DNA of 64,000 nucleotides from Streptomyces sp. CG4 (GTDB taxonomy: Bacteria; Actinomycetota; Actinomycetes; Streptomycetales; Streptomycetaceae), in assembly GCF_041080655.1 (NCBI RefSeq), contig NZ_CP163525.1:6138001-6202000 (forward strand). The letters run 5' to 3'. Below the pieces are notes generated by a model. The model was given only the letters and a program-made list of their open reading frames with translations, was not told where the DNA came from and ran no database searches. Numbering within the stretch: position 1 is the stretch's first letter; each line of letters starts with the position of its first letter. Shown piece by piece: positions 24,258-33,204 of this stretch. A program made the position numbers and the translations under genes.

Positions 24258-26027
24258 TCAGAACCCCGCGATGGGATTTTTCAGGGTTCCGACCAGCTGG
24301 AGGGCGCTCGACGGGTCTGCCAGGTCCACCATCTGCCGGTTGTCGCGCAGCTGGAGCCGGTTGAGGCAGGACAGGGCGAACTCGGGGGCGAACATGTCGT
24401 ACTGCCGGAATTTGTGGGCGAGTTCGGGGTTCGCGTCCTGGTACGCGCGGGTGACCTCCGCGACCGTGCGCCAGAAGTCGTCCTCGGCCAGGATCCCCTC
24501 GGCGGCGAGATGCGCGGCGAGGAAGCGGAAGAAGCAGTCGAAGACGTCCGTGAAGATGGACAGCAGCTTCGTGTCCTCGGGGACCTCGACCCGGATCCGG
24601 CGGACCTCCGGCGGAAGTACGGCGTCCGGGTCCATCACCACGATCTCCTCGGCGATGTCCTTGTAGACCGCCCGTCGTACGACCCCGTCCTCCAGCACCA
24701 GGATGACGTTCTCACCGTGCGGCATGAAGGCGAGGTCGTAGGCGTAGAAGCTGTGCAGGAGGGGTGTGTAGTACGCCCGGAGGTACTGCCGTAGCCATTC
24801 CACCGGCGTGAGACCGGACCGCTCGATCAGCGCGCCCGCGAAGGAGGCGCCGGCGTGGTCGACGTGCAGCAGGGAGGCCATGGTCGCGAGGGACTCGCCG
24901 TCCCGCAGCGAGGGCACCGGGCTCTCCCGCCACAGCGCGGCCAGCATCTTGCGGTACGGCGAGTAGCGGTCGGTGGCCTGCTCGTACTCCAGGTGCCGGT
25001 AGCCGACGGCCGCCCGCTCGCGGATGATCGTCAGGCCCGTCGCCTTCAGCACCGGGTCGTTCTCGATCAGCTGGGCCAGCCAGTCGTTGATGGCGGGCGT
25101 CGCCTCCATGTAGGCGGCCGAAAGACCGCGCATGAAGCCCATGTTGAGCACGGACAGGGCCGTCTTCACATAGTGCTTCTCCGGGTGGGAGGAGTTGAAG
25201 AAGGTCCGGATGGACTGCTGGGCCAGATACTCGTCGCCGCCCTCGCCGAGGCAGACCAGGTGCCGGCGGGCCACCTCGGCCGCGAAGGTGACGGAGAGCT
25301 TGTTCCACCACTGCCAGGGGTGGACCGGGATGAGGAGATAGTCGGCCGGGTCGAGGTCCTGCTCGGTGAGCGTGGCGCGGAAACGGTCCAGCGTCTTCTC
25401 GCCCAGCTCCTCCCGCAGGAACTCCTCGTACTCGATCCCGGCGCCCGCCGTGAACGCGGCCCGGGAGCGGTGCGCGGCCAGCCACACCAGCCGGACGGGG
25501 CTCGCGGTCTCCGGGGCGTACGACAGGTACTCGTGGATGCCGAACCCGAGCCGCCCGTTGTTCGCGACGAAGCAGGGGTGGCCCTCGGTCATCCCGGTCT
25601 CGATCGCCTGGAAGCCGCTGCCCGCCAGCTCCGCGGAGGTGATGCGGGGCTTGGTGAGCTTGTAGCAGGTGCCGGACAGGGTGGAGGAGATCTCCTCCAG
25701 ATAGACCGGCAGGATCTCGTCGCTCAGGCCCAGGGACGTCTTCAGTTCGATGAAGAAGTCCAGGGCGGCGAGCGGGAGTTCGTCGCCCGCGCGGTGCCGG
25801 GTGAGGGAGTCGGTCTCGATCTGCCAGTGGTCGAGGGCGCGCCGGACGGCGGAGAAGCGGTAGGAGGTCAGTCCGTCGTCACTGCGGACGACGTACCCGT
25901 CACCGTCCTGCTCGGGCGTGATCAGGCGCTCGTGGGCGAACTCCGCGAGCGCCTTGCGTATCAGCAGCCGGTTGGCCCTCGCCCAGCGCTCGGGGGACAG
26001 ATGGGCCACGGCGTCGGCGGGGCTCAT
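24258..26027 (-). CDS. desD: Desferrioxamine synthetase (NIS family, IucA/IucC)
   Basis: 589 residues. NRPS-independent siderophore synthetase: joins and macrocyclises succinyl- or acetyl-hydroxycadaverine units with ATP. IucA/IucC core: GHPCFVANNGRLGFGIHEYL (about 160-180, with the TGHPxHPxxK-like region changed to GHPCFVANNGR as in DesD), PVHPWQWWNK (about 240), and IRTFFNSSHPEKHYVKTAL (about 275-295), followed by the FhuF-like C-terminal domain. ATG 26025-26027 overlaps the desC stop as ATGA, so it is translationally coupled. Last gene of desABCD; ends at a strong terminator. Iron-repressed through the box upstream of desA. Confidence 0.97.
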   Translation of the reverse strand: MSPADAVAHLSPERWARANRLLIRKALAEFAHERLITPEQDGDGYVVRSDDGLTSYRFSAVRRALDHWQIETDSLTRHRAGDELPLAALDFFIELKTSLGLSDEILPVYLEEISSTLSGTCYKLTKPRITSAELAGSGFQAIETGMTEGHPCFVANNGRLGFGIHEYLSYAPETASPVRLVWLAAHRSRAAFTAGAGIEYEEFLREELGEKTLDRFRATLTEQDLDPADYLLIPVHPWQWWNKLSVTFAAEVARRHLVCLGEGGDEYLAQQSIRTFFNSSHPEKHYVKTALSVLNMGFMRGLSAAYMEATPAINDWLAQLIENDPVLKATGLTIIRERAAVGYRHLEYEQATDRYSPYRKMLAALWRESPVPSLRDGESLATMASLLHVDHAGASFAGALIERSGLTPVEWLRQYLRAYYTPLLHSFYAYDLAFMPHGENVILVLEDGVVRRAVYKDIAEEIVVMDPDAVLPPEVRRIRVEVPEDTKLLSIFTDVFDCFFRFLAAHLAAEGILAEDDFWRTVAEVTRAYQDANPELAHKFRQYDMFAPEFALSCLNRLQLRDNRQMVDLADPSSALQLVGTLKNPIAGF

Positions 26028-26572
26028 GCGGCCACCCCCGTCGCGGCGACGAACCGCTCACGCGTGCAGAAGCTCAGCAGCGCCGTCTTCTCCGGCTTCT
26101 GGATCTCCCGCTCGGGCACGAACCCGACCGCCTCGTTCAGGGCGTGTACGGCCTGGTTGCGCACGTCCGGCTCGACGACGACCCGCAGGGTCGCCGGATC
26201 CTCGAAGAGGTGGGCCATGACGGCGGTGATGACGGACCTGGTGAACCCGTGCACGGGCGTGTCGGTCGCCGGGGTGAGGAAGTGCATGCCGATGTCCCCG
26301 GGCTGTGCCTCGTACAGGCCGACCAGCTCGCGGTGCGCCGGGTCGTACTGCTCCACGAGGAAAGCGGGTTCGCCGTCCCGCAGCCCGAGCAGCGCGTGCT
26401 GGTGCGGGTCGGCCGCGATCTCCATGTACGCGCGCTCGACGTCCTCCAGTTTCGCGTCCTGCATCATCCAGAAGGCCGCCTTGGGGTGGGTGACCCAGGA
26501 GTGCAGAAGCTCGGCGTCCCGCAGCGGATCCACGGCACGGAAGGTGAAGGTCATGCGGGTCATACGCGTCAT
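26024..26572 (-). CDS. desC: N-hydroxycadaverine acyltransferase
   Basis: 182 residues, a GNAT-type acyltransferase that acylates N-hydroxycadaverine with succinyl-CoA or acetyl-CoA. Visible: FRAVDPLRDAELLHSWVTHP at the start, FLVEQYDP and LVGLYEAQPGDIGMHFLTPA in the middle, VVVEPDVRNQAVHALNEAVG near 140, as in the IucB/RhbD siderophore acylases. Three ATG codons stand in a MTRMTRMTF start; the first (26570-26572) overlaps the desB stop as ATGA, and desC itself overlaps desD in the same way. Third gene of the operon. Confidence 0.95.
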   Translation of the reverse strand: MTRMTRMTFTFRAVDPLRDAELLHSWVTHPKAAFWMMQDAKLEDVERAYMEIAADPHQHALLGLRDGEPAFLVEQYDPAHRELVGLYEAQPGDIGMHFLTPATDTPVHGFTRSVITAVMAHLFEDPATLRVVVEPDVRNQAVHALNEAVGFVPEREIQKPEKTALLSFCTRERFVAATGVAA

Positions 26573-27861
26573 ACGGCGAACTCCTGGAACGCGATGGTCT
26601 TCTCGACCGGGTAGTACTCGGTGCCGAGCAGCTCGCGGATGATGTACGAGTTGCGGTACGCGCCCATGCCCAGGTCGGGGCTGGTGATGCTGTGGGTGTG
26701 GACGCCGGCGTTCTGCAGGAAGACGCCGCGGCCCGTGACGTCGACGGCGTAGTTGCGGGCGACGTCGAAGCGGCCGTGGCCGTCGAAGAGCAGCCGGTCG
26801 CGGATCGGGGCGAGGAAGGCCGGCGGCTCGTAGTGGTAGCCGGTGGCCAGCAGCAGGCCCTCGGTGCCGATCTCGAAGTCCTTGTCCTGCTCGTCCTGGT
26901 GGAAGCCGAGGGTGTAGCCGCCGTCGGCGTCGTAACGGGCGCTCGTCAAGCTGGAGTTGGTGAGCAGCCGCGTGGGGACCGGACGGTCGCCGCTGGTGAC
27001 GTTCTTCTGGTAGAGCAGGTCGAAGATCGAGTCGATCAGATCCGAGTTGATGCCCTTGAACAGGCCCTTCTGCTGCTTCTCCAGCCGGTAGCGGGTCTCC
27101 TCGGGCAGCGCGCGGAAGTAGTCGACGTAGTCCGGGGACGTCATCTCCAGGGTCAGCTTGGTGTACTCCAGCGGGAAGAACCTCGGGGAGCGGGTGACCC
27201 AGTTGAGCTGGTAGCCGTAGGAGTCGATCTCGGCGAGCAGCTCGTGGTAGATCTCGGCCGCGCTCTGGCCGCTGCCGACGATCGTGATGGACTTCTTCGC
27301 CTGCAGCTCCGCCTTGCGGTGCATGTACTGGGAGTTGTGCACGAAGTCGCCGCCGAGCCCCCGGCAGGCCTCGGGGACGAAGGGGACCGTGCCGGTGCCG
27401 AGGACCAGACGCCGGCCGCGGTACGTCTCCCCGCGCTCGGTGCGGACGACGTACAGCTCGTCCTCGTCCTCGTACGTCACCTCGGTGACGGTCGTGTTGA
27501 ACCGGACGCTGCTCAGCCGGCCCGCCGCCCAGCGGCAGTAGTCGTCGTACTCGACCCGCAGCGGATAGAAGTTCTCGCGGATGTAGAACGAGTACAGTCT
27601 GCCTTTCTCCTTCAGGTAGTTGAGGAAGGAGTACGGCGAGGTCGGGTCGGCGAGGGTGACCAGGTCCGACATGAACGGGGTCTGCAGATGGGCGCCGTCC
27701 AGGAACATTCCGGCGTGCCACTCGAAGTCCGGCTTGGCGTCGAGGAAGACGCCGTCGAGGCCGTCGATGGGCTCGGTCAGGCAGGCGAGGCCGAGGTTGA
27801 AGGGGCCGAGCCCGATCCCCACGAAGTCATGGGTGCGGCTGGCTTCAGGAAGCGCGGTCAA
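26569..27861 (-). CDS. desB: Cadaverine N-monooxygenase (lysine N6-hydroxylase family)
   Basis: 430 residues, FAD/NADPH N-hydroxylase making N-hydroxycadaverine. FAD motif GIGLGPFNLGLACL (about 11-24), NADPH motif VGSGQSAAEIYHELL (near 195), and LATGYHYEPPAFLAPI (about 340). The start is unusual: TTG at 27859-27861 with GGGAGAG five bases upstream, because any later start would cut the FAD loop. It overlaps the end of desA by 17 bp, so translation is coupled. Confidence 0.94.
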   Translation of the reverse strand: MTALPEASRTHDFVGIGLGPFNLGLACLTEPIDGLDGVFLDAKPDFEWHAGMFLDGAHLQTPFMSDLVTLADPTSPYSFLNYLKEKGRLYSFYIRENFYPLRVEYDDYCRWAAGRLSSVRFNTTVTEVTYEDEDELYVVRTERGETYRGRRLVLGTGTVPFVPEACRGLGGDFVHNSQYMHRKAELQAKKSITIVGSGQSAAEIYHELLAEIDSYGYQLNWVTRSPRFFPLEYTKLTLEMTSPDYVDYFRALPEETRYRLEKQQKGLFKGINSDLIDSIFDLLYQKNVTSGDRPVPTRLLTNSSLTSARYDADGGYTLGFHQDEQDKDFEIGTEGLLLATGYHYEPPAFLAPIRDRLLFDGHGRFDVARNYAVDVTGRGVFLQNAGVHTHSITSPDLGMGAYRNSYIIRELLGTEYYPVEKTIAFQEFAV

Positions 27862-29287
27862 GGGACTCTCCCAGATACTGCTCGGCGTGGCCGGCGATCA
27901 GATCGAGGACGGCGGCGATGTCGGCCGGCGTGGTCTCGGGGTTGAGCAGGGTGAACTTCAGGTAGTGGCGGCCGCCGACCTTGGTGCCCGCGACCACGGC
28001 GTCGCCGGAGGCGAACAGGGCCTTGCGGGCGTACAGGTTGGCGCGGTCGATCGCGGCCGGGTCGGTGACGGCCGCCGGGATGTAGCGGAAGACCAGGGTG
28101 GACAGGGTGGGTTCGACGACGACGTCGAAGCGGGGGTCGGCGGCGAGCAGCCGCCAGCCCTCGGCCGCCAGGTCGCAGACCTCGTCGAAGAGCGCGCCGA
28201 TGCCGTCGGCGCCCATCACCCGCAGTGTCATCCAGAGCTTGAGGGCGTCGAAGCGGCGGGTGGTCTGCAGGGACTTGTCGACCTGGTTGGGGATTCGTTC
28301 CTGCACCATGCGGCGCGGGTTGAGGTACTCGGCGTGGTAGGTGGCGTGGCACAGGGTGGCCGCGTCCCGGACCAGGAGAGCGGACGAACTCACCGGCTGG
28401 AAGAAGGACTTGTGGTAGTCGACCGTGACCGAGTCGGCGCGCTCGATGCCTGCGAGCCGGTCCCGGTACTTCAGGGAGGCCAGCAGTCCGCAGCCGTAGG
28501 CCGCGTCGACGTGCATCCACACGCCGAACTGCGCGCACAGCTCGGCGATCTCCGGGAGCGGGTCGATGGAGCCGAAGTCGGTGGTGCCGGCGGTGGCGAC
28601 GACCGCCATGGGGACGAGGCCGTCCCGCGCGCAGCGCTCCAGCTCGCGGGCGAGGGCGACGGTCTGCAGCCGCTTGTCGTGGTCGACGGGGAGGGCGACC
28701 ACGGACTCCTGCCCGAGGCCGAGCAGTTTCGCGGACTTCTTCACGCTGAAGTGGCTGACCTCGGAGGCGAAGATGCGCAGTTTCGCGAGCGAGTCCGTCT
28801 TGGCCTCCTCCCTCGCGAGGAGCAGCGCCTGGAGGTTGGACTGGGTGCCGCCGGAGGTGAACACGCCGTCGGCGGCGGGCCCGAGGCCGATCCGGGCGGT
28901 CGTCCAGTCGATGAGCTTGCGCTCGATGAGGGTGCCGCCGGCCGACTGGTCCCAGGTGTCGAGGGAGGAGTTGACCGCGGAGAGCACGGCCTCGCCGAGC
29001 ACCGCCGGGATGACCACCGGGCAGTTGAGGTGGGCGAGATAGCGGGGGTGGTGGAAGTAGACCGCGTCCTTCAGATAGACGTCCTCCAGCTCGTCCAGGA
29101 CGGCGGCGGTGTCGCCGAGCGGCCGGTCCAGGTCGATGGCGTCGACGCAAGGGGTGAGGGCGTCGACGGTGATGCCGGTGAACGGACGTTCGGTGGTGGC
29201 GAGTTTGGCCGCCACCCGCTCGACTCCTTCGGTCACGGAGCTGCGGTAGTGCTCCGTGGTGAGGCCATTGAGCAGGTGCGAACGCAT
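27845..29287 (-). CDS. desA: Lysine decarboxylase for desferrioxamine (PLP)
   Basis: 480 residues, group II PLP decarboxylase producing cadaverine from lysine, first step of desferrioxamine synthesis. Visible: FTSGGTQSNLQALLLAREEA (about 145-165), VDAAYGCGLLASLKYRDRL (about 260) and SVTVDYHKSFFQPVSSSALL's lysine as the PLP Schiff base (near 300). ATG 29285-29287 has GGAGGA upstream. Leader contains four 16-bp repeats and, further up, an iron box, so the operon is expected to be switched on by iron starvation. Confidence 0.97.
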   Translation of the reverse strand: MRSHLLNGLTTEHYRSSVTEGVERVAAKLATTERPFTGITVDALTPCVDAIDLDRPLGDTAAVLDELEDVYLKDAVYFHHPRYLAHLNCPVVIPAVLGEAVLSAVNSSLDTWDQSAGGTLIERKLIDWTTARIGLGPAADGVFTSGGTQSNLQALLLAREEAKTDSLAKLRIFASEVSHFSVKKSAKLLGLGQESVVALPVDHDKRLQTVALARELERCARDGLVPMAVVATAGTTDFGSIDPLPEIAELCAQFGVWMHVDAAYGCGLLASLKYRDRLAGIERADSVTVDYHKSFFQPVSSSALLVRDAATLCHATYHAEYLNPRRMVQERIPNQVDKSLQTTRRFDALKLWMTLRVMGADGIGALFDEVCDLAAEGWRLLAADPRFDVVVEPTLSTLVFRYIPAAVTDPAAIDRANLYARKALFASGDAVVAGTKVGGRHYLKFTLLNPETTPADIAAVLDLIAGHAEQYLGESLDRAS

Positions 29288-29322
29288 GTGGGGGTCCTCC
29301 GAGGGGACAGTCCGTGCGGGGT

Positions 29323-29386
29323 TTGAACGGGTTCGGGTGTGAACGGCTTGGGGTGTGAACCGCTTCGGGCGTGAACGGGTTCCTCG
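29323..29386. repeat. Four 16-bp tandem repeats in the desA leader
   Basis: Units TTGAACGGGTTCGGGT, GTGAACGGCTTGGGGT, GTGAACCGCTTCGGGC and GTGAACGGGTTCCTCG lie head to tail at exactly 16-bp spacing, between the iron box and the desA ribosome site. They would be in the 5' leader or just at the start point. Confidence 0.85.
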
Positions 29387-29392
29387 TTCAAC

Positions 29393-29411
29393 TAAGGTTA
29401 GCCTAACCTAA
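29393..29411. promoter_or_regulatory. Iron box (DmdR1/IdeR operator) of desABCD
   Basis: On the gene strand TTAGGTTAGGCTAACCTTA, 18 of 19 identical to the consensus TTAGGTTAGGCTAACCTAA. With iron, DmdR1 would bind and stop transcription of the des operon. Lies 106-124 bp before desA. Confidence 0.95.
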
Positions 29412-29463
29412 GTTTTCTGGATCAAGGCATGCGTCACCCGTGAGCGGTGTCACGCCCGGGGAG

Positions 29464-30318
29464 CTACTCCGCGGCCCGCAGCTGTTCCTCGGTCATCCCC
29501 TGCCGCCAGTACCCGACGAAGGTCACCCGCCGCCGGTCGACCCCGCGCTCACCGACGAAGTGCCGCCGCAGCGCCTTCACTTGCCCCGACTCGCCCGCGA
29601 TCCATACGTACGGCCGCTCGGCGAGGGGCAGTCGCGCGGCCCGTACGGCGTCGACGGCCATGGGGGCGCCGTCGTGCCGTACGCGCCACGTGATCTCCGC
29701 GTCCGCGTCCGTGGCGATGTCCTGGATGTCGCCGGCCTGCGGCACCTCCAGCCAGGCGTGCACGCGGGTGCCGGCCGGCAGGGATTCCAGGATCGAGGTC
29801 GCGGCCGGTACGGCGGTCTCGTCGCCCCACAGCACGACGAGGTCGGTGTCCTCGGGCGGGCGGAAGCGGATCGCGCGGTTGTCGGCGAGCGCGGGTCCGA
29901 GCAGCAGGACGCGGTCGCCGGGAGTGGCCCGGGAGGCCCAGCGGGAGGCGGGGCCGGCGACGGCGGACGTACCGGGCTCGACGCCGTGCAGTACGAAGTC
30001 GATGTCGATCTCGGTCGTGTGGCCCAGGGCGTCCCGGCGCAGGGCGCGCAGCGTGTACGAGCGCATCACCGCCCGTATGTCGTCCGGCAGTTCCCGCCAG
30101 CCCTGCCACCAGCCGTCACCCAGCTCCAGCGGGACGACGGGCTCGGGCTGGCCCGGGTGCGGCAGGAACAGCGACAGGGACTGGTCGCGCCCGTCGGAGT
30201 GGAAGTCCCGCAGTTCGGCGCCGCCGAAGGTGAGTCGGACGAGAGACGGCCCCAGCCGCCTCGTCCGTACGACCTGCAGAGCGAAGAACCGGAACGGGGC
30301 GGCTACGGCCGTCGTCAT
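29464..30318 (-). CDS. Siderophore-interacting protein (FAD ferric-siderophore reductase)
   Basis: 284 residues, SIP family related to ViuB. FAD-binding half (about 5-145) with MRSYTLRALRRD as the R-x-Y-[ST]-[LV]-R motif and ATPGDRVLLLGP, followed by the SIP C-terminal domain (YVWIAGESGQVKALRRHFVG near 235, VTFVGYWRQGMTEEQLRA at the end). It reduces Fe(III)-desferrioxamine in the cytoplasm to release iron. ATG at 30316-30318 with AGGAG. Second gene behind desE, 51 bp apart, so likely under the iron box at 31468; its end is 53 bp from the desA iron box. Confidence 0.93.
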   Translation of the reverse strand: MTTAVAAPFRFFALQVVRTRRLGPSLVRLTFGGAELRDFHSDGRDQSLSLFLPHPGQPEPVVPLELGDGWWQGWRELPDDIRAVMRSYTLRALRRDALGHTTEIDIDFVLHGVEPGTSAVAGPASRWASRATPGDRVLLLGPALADNRAIRFRPPEDTDLVVLWGDETAVPAATSILESLPAGTRVHAWLEVPQAGDIQDIATDADAEITWRVRHDGAPMAVDAVRAARLPLAERPYVWIAGESGQVKALRRHFVGERGVDRRRVTFVGYWRQGMTEEQLRAAE

Positions 30319-30369
30319 GGGTGACTCCTGAAGGGGGGGTGGGATTCAGGACTTTTCCGTGCGGGAGGG

Positions 30370-31416
30370 TCAGCCGACCTTCTTGGCCTTCTCCAGGGCC
30401 TCCGCCAGATTCGTCAGCAGCGGCACGCACTTGTCGTACGACAGGATCGGCTCGGGGGAGCGGGGGATGACCTGACCGGCCCTCACCGCGGGCAGCTTCT
30501 TCCAGGTCGGCTTGGCGATGCCGGCGGGCTGGAGAGCCGAGGACCGGTCGTCCATCATGATGATGTCGGCCTGGTACTTGTCGACGTTCTCCCAGCTCAG
30601 CGACTCGAACCAGCCGCCGCCCTGCTTCTTCGCGCTCTCCGGGGGCTCCACGAAGTTCACCCCGAGGGCCTTGAAGTACTCCAGGTCGACGGAGAGGTTG
30701 GTGCCGGAGACGTAGAAGAGCTGGTCGCTCGCGCTGCCGGCCATCACCTTGATGTCCGGCTTGGCCTTGGCGGCGGCGCGCAGCCGGGCCGCCGCGGCCT
30801 CGAAGCGCTTCTTCGCGTCCGTCACCTTGGCGGCCTTCATGTCGCCGCCGAGCGACTCGGCGAGGTCCCACATCCGCTGCAGCGGCTCGGTGAGCTGACG
30901 GTCGTAGGCGGAGATGCCGACGCTGGGCGCGAGCTGCGCGATCTTCTTCTTCGACTCCTCGGGGACGTACCAGAGCGTCCCGGCGCCGTCGAACATCGTG
31001 GTGATCAGCACGTCCGGCGCGAGGGAGGCGTACTTCTCGATGTTGAACTGGCCCCAGGTGTTGCCGAGGATCGTCACCTTGCTGATGTCCATGTCACCGG
31101 CCTGGACATCGGGCTTGCCTGCGCTGGTCCTCGTCGGTCCGAAGACGCCCTTCACCTGGACGCCGTAGTCGAAGAGGGCCGCGCCGACGCCGGTGAAGGC
31201 GACGATGTTCGCCGGGACCTTGTCGAGCTTCACGGCCGTACCGCGGTCGTCCTTGAAGGACCACGGGCCGGACTTGGCGGCCTTCGCCCCGCTGCCCGAG
31301 CCACTGCCTTTGCCCTTGTCGTCCCCGCAGGCGGCGAGCGCGGCACCGAGTCCGACGGCGCCGCCCGCGGCGAGGAGGCCGCGGCGAGTGAGGTGGGTGG
31401 CACGGGCTTGGGACAT
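30370..31416 (-). CDS. desE: Ferrioxamine-binding lipoprotein (ABC transporter substrate-binding protein)
   Basis: 348 residues. Signal peptide with twin arginines and lipobox: RRGLLAAGGAVGLGAALAAC, the last Cys (near 30) being lipidated. The rest is a class III periplasmic-binding-protein fold (VPANIVAFTGVGAALFDYGV about 70-90, YASLAPDVLITTMFD about 130). In Streptomyces this protein captures ferrioxamines for import; no permease genes are next to it, as is usual for DesE. Start ATG 31414-31416 with only a weak ribosome site. An iron box lies 52-70 bp upstream. Odd: RR plus lipobox suggests Tat export of a lipoprotein. Confidence 0.93.
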   Translation of the reverse strand: MSQARATHLTRRGLLAAGGAVGLGAALAACGDDKGKGSGSGSGAKAAKSGPWSFKDDRGTAVKLDKVPANIVAFTGVGAALFDYGVQVKGVFGPTRTSAGKPDVQAGDMDISKVTILGNTWGQFNIEKYASLAPDVLITTMFDGAGTLWYVPEESKKKIAQLAPSVGISAYDRQLTEPLQRMWDLAESLGGDMKAAKVTDAKKRFEAAAARLRAAAKAKPDIKVMAGSASDQLFYVSGTNLSVDLEYFKALGVNFVEPPESAKKQGGGWFESLSWENVDKYQADIIMMDDRSSALQPAGIAKPTWKKLPAVRAGQVIPRSPEPILSYDKCVPLLTNLAEALEKAKKVG

Positions 31417-31467
31417 GGGTATGACTGCTTTCGAACGGGGGCGGGTGCCCGCCGGACAGGTTCGAAA

Positions 31468-31486
31468 GTAGGTTAGCCTAACCTCA
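31468..31486. promoter_or_regulatory. Iron box of desE-SIP
   Basis: On the gene strand TGAGGTTAGGCTAACCTAC, 17 of 19 identical to the DmdR1/IdeR consensus. It could also influence the divergent isoprenyl-synthase gene whose start is about 190 bp away. Confidence 0.92.
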
Positions 31487-31674
31487 CTCGGCGTCCAGGG
31501 TCGGGGGCGGCCCCGGGCGTCCGGCGCCACGGGGGCGGAATCGGCCATTCGCCTCGCTCGCGCCTCTCAACCCCCCTTCTCCGCCTGGCTGTTGTGATCA
31601 CGCGCGGTTATGTTGATCCGCGCGCTGACCGCTGCTTGAAGACGATCGAGCACGGGGAAGGAGTGACCGCGACG

Positions 31675-32838
31675 GTGGCTGGAGACGTGAGCGCGGTGGA
31701 GGGTGTCGTCCGTGCGGACGCCGCGCTGCTGGAGGAGGATCTGGCCCGGTTCCTCGGGGCGCTGACCGGCCGGCCGCCCGGCGCCGCGGGATACGGCTCG
31801 GCCTACGCCGCCGCGCTCGACCGCGCGCTGCACCTGCCGGCCGCCGACGCCCTCGGCTCCAAGGCGGGCCAGGAGGCGCTGCGGCCGCGGCCCGGGGCGC
31901 CGGGGGGCGGGGCTCCGCTGCGGCCCTCGATGGTGTACTGGGCGTACCGCAACTACCGGGGCTTCGGGGACATCTCCGAGGCGACCGTGGCCTCCGCGGG
32001 AGGCGATGCCGGTGACGGTTCCCTCGCCGCCGTGCGCCGGGCCGCCGTGGCCGTGCGGGTTCTGCTGAAGGCCGCGGTCGTGGTCGACGACATCCAGGAC
32101 GGCAGCGCCGTCCGCTACGGCGAACCCGCGCTGCACCTCACCCACGGCGTCCCGCTCGCCCTCAACACCGGCTCCTGGCTGATCACGGCCGCACTGGCGC
32201 ACGCGGCCGACCCGGCCGTCACCCAGAGCCTGCTCACGGCGGTGACGAACGGCTTCACCGGCCAGGCCGTCGACCTCGCGACCCGCTCCGACCGCACCCG
32301 CGCCGAGCTGACCGGGGCCCCACACGCGGAGCGGATCGGCTTCTGGGAGTCGATGGCCGCGCTCAAGACGGGCACGCTGTTCCGGATGCCGTTGGACGCG
32401 GCGCTCGCCGCCCTCCGCGTGGTCGCCGACGAGCGCGCCGCCCTGGAGGAGGCGATGCGCCAACTCGGGCTCGCCAGCCAGCTGTTCAACGACGTCACCG
32501 ACTTCGTACCGGAACTCGGCGGCGCCAACACCCACGAGGACTTCGACGCGCTGAGCAACCGCGTCCTGCTGGAACTCCTCGACTCCGCACCGCCCGACAC
32601 CCGCCACGCCCCGTCCGGCGAACGGCTGCGCGCTCACGCCCTCGGCCACCCGGACCTCGACCGCACGCTGCTCGCCCTCGCGGCCGAGGCGGTGGAACGC
32701 AAGCGCGCCGCGAAGGAGGCCGTGCACCGTGTGTGCCGCTCACCATCGAGCGCCGCCTACTTCGACCTCACCATCGAGCGCAAGGGCCACCTCGTCGACC
32801 GGCTCCACGACACCCTCCGGCAGCGGAACGGCGTATGA
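31675..32838 (+). CDS. Isoprenyl diphosphate synthase family protein
   Basis: About 387 residues. All-helical isoprenyl synthase fold: first Asp-rich motif DDIQD in LLKAAVVVDDIQDGSAVRYG (near 140) and second motif in SQLFNDVTDFVPE (near 285) as NDVTD, with Asn in place of the first Asp. Also GxQ-type TGQAVDLATRSD. Predicted to extend allylic diphosphates, or a cyclase-type relative. Start uncertain: GTG 31675 (GGGGAAGGAG 11 bases away), GTG 31663 and GTG 31687 are in frame. It sits in an insert between desE and the leucine-catabolism genes, with no other terpene gene near. Confidence 0.82.
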   Translation: MAGDVSAVEGVVRADAALLEEDLARFLGALTGRPPGAAGYGSAYAAALDRALHLPAADALGSKAGQEALRPRPGAPGGGAPLRPSMVYWAYRNYRGFGDISEATVASAGGDAGDGSLAAVRRAAVAVRVLLKAAVVVDDIQDGSAVRYGEPALHLTHGVPLALNTGSWLITAALAHAADPAVTQSLLTAVTNGFTGQAVDLATRSDRTRAELTGAPHAERIGFWESMAALKTGTLFRMPLDAALAALRVVADERAALEEAMRQLGLASQLFNDVTDFVPELGGANTHEDFDALSNRVLLELLDSAPPDTRHAPSGERLRAHALGHPDLDRTLLALAAEAVERKRAAKEAVHRVCRSPSSAAYFDLTIERKGHLVDRLHDTLRQRNGV

Positions 32839-32869
32839 CAGCGACGGCCACAGGTGCCCGTGGGGGACG

Positions 32870-33115
32870 TGGGTGGCCGAGAGTTGAGGAACAGGAACAG
32901 CGGCCGGTCCCGGTACTTGTTCGCGAGGGTCAGGGCGTGGTCGACCTGGTGGCGCGTGGAGTCCGCCTCGGGGAGCAGAACTCGGGCCGCCAGTGGTCTT
33001 CGTGGAACATGTCGGGCAGCACTGACCCGAGTGGGCTCTCCCGCGAGAAGTACGTCACGCCGCCGACGCACACGGTGCGGGCGGGGGATTTCGCTTTTCC
33101 GCAGTCGGCTGGGCC
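32870..33115 (-). pseudogene. Remnant of an STM4013/SEN3800-type hydrolase, frameshifted
   Basis: Two minus-strand frames with strong Streptomyces codon bias join end to end: TVCVGGVTYFSRESPLGSVL then PDMFHEDHWRPE (about 33085-32990), then in another frame LLPEADSTRHQVDHALTLAN then KYRDRPLFLFLN (about 32990-32890). Read together this resembles the central part of sulfatase-like STM4013 hydrolases (VGGV.F....PLG.VLP..F...HW.PE....STA.QV..AL....RLFLFVN). No start, no C-terminal rest. A decayed fragment. Identification is from memory of the family. Confidence 0.5.
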
Positions 33116-33204
33116 GCTCATCTCGGTCGTCGGCCGACCGCCAGGAGATGTGAACTCGCCGCCAGCAGCTCGGGGTACGGCTCGGCCAGACGAGCGGCAG
33201 CCAC

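Noticed and set aside
29323..29386. CRISPR-like array
   Set aside because: Units are head to tail with no spacers and only 16 bp; no cas genes. The same applies to the repeats in pucR (45281-45650).
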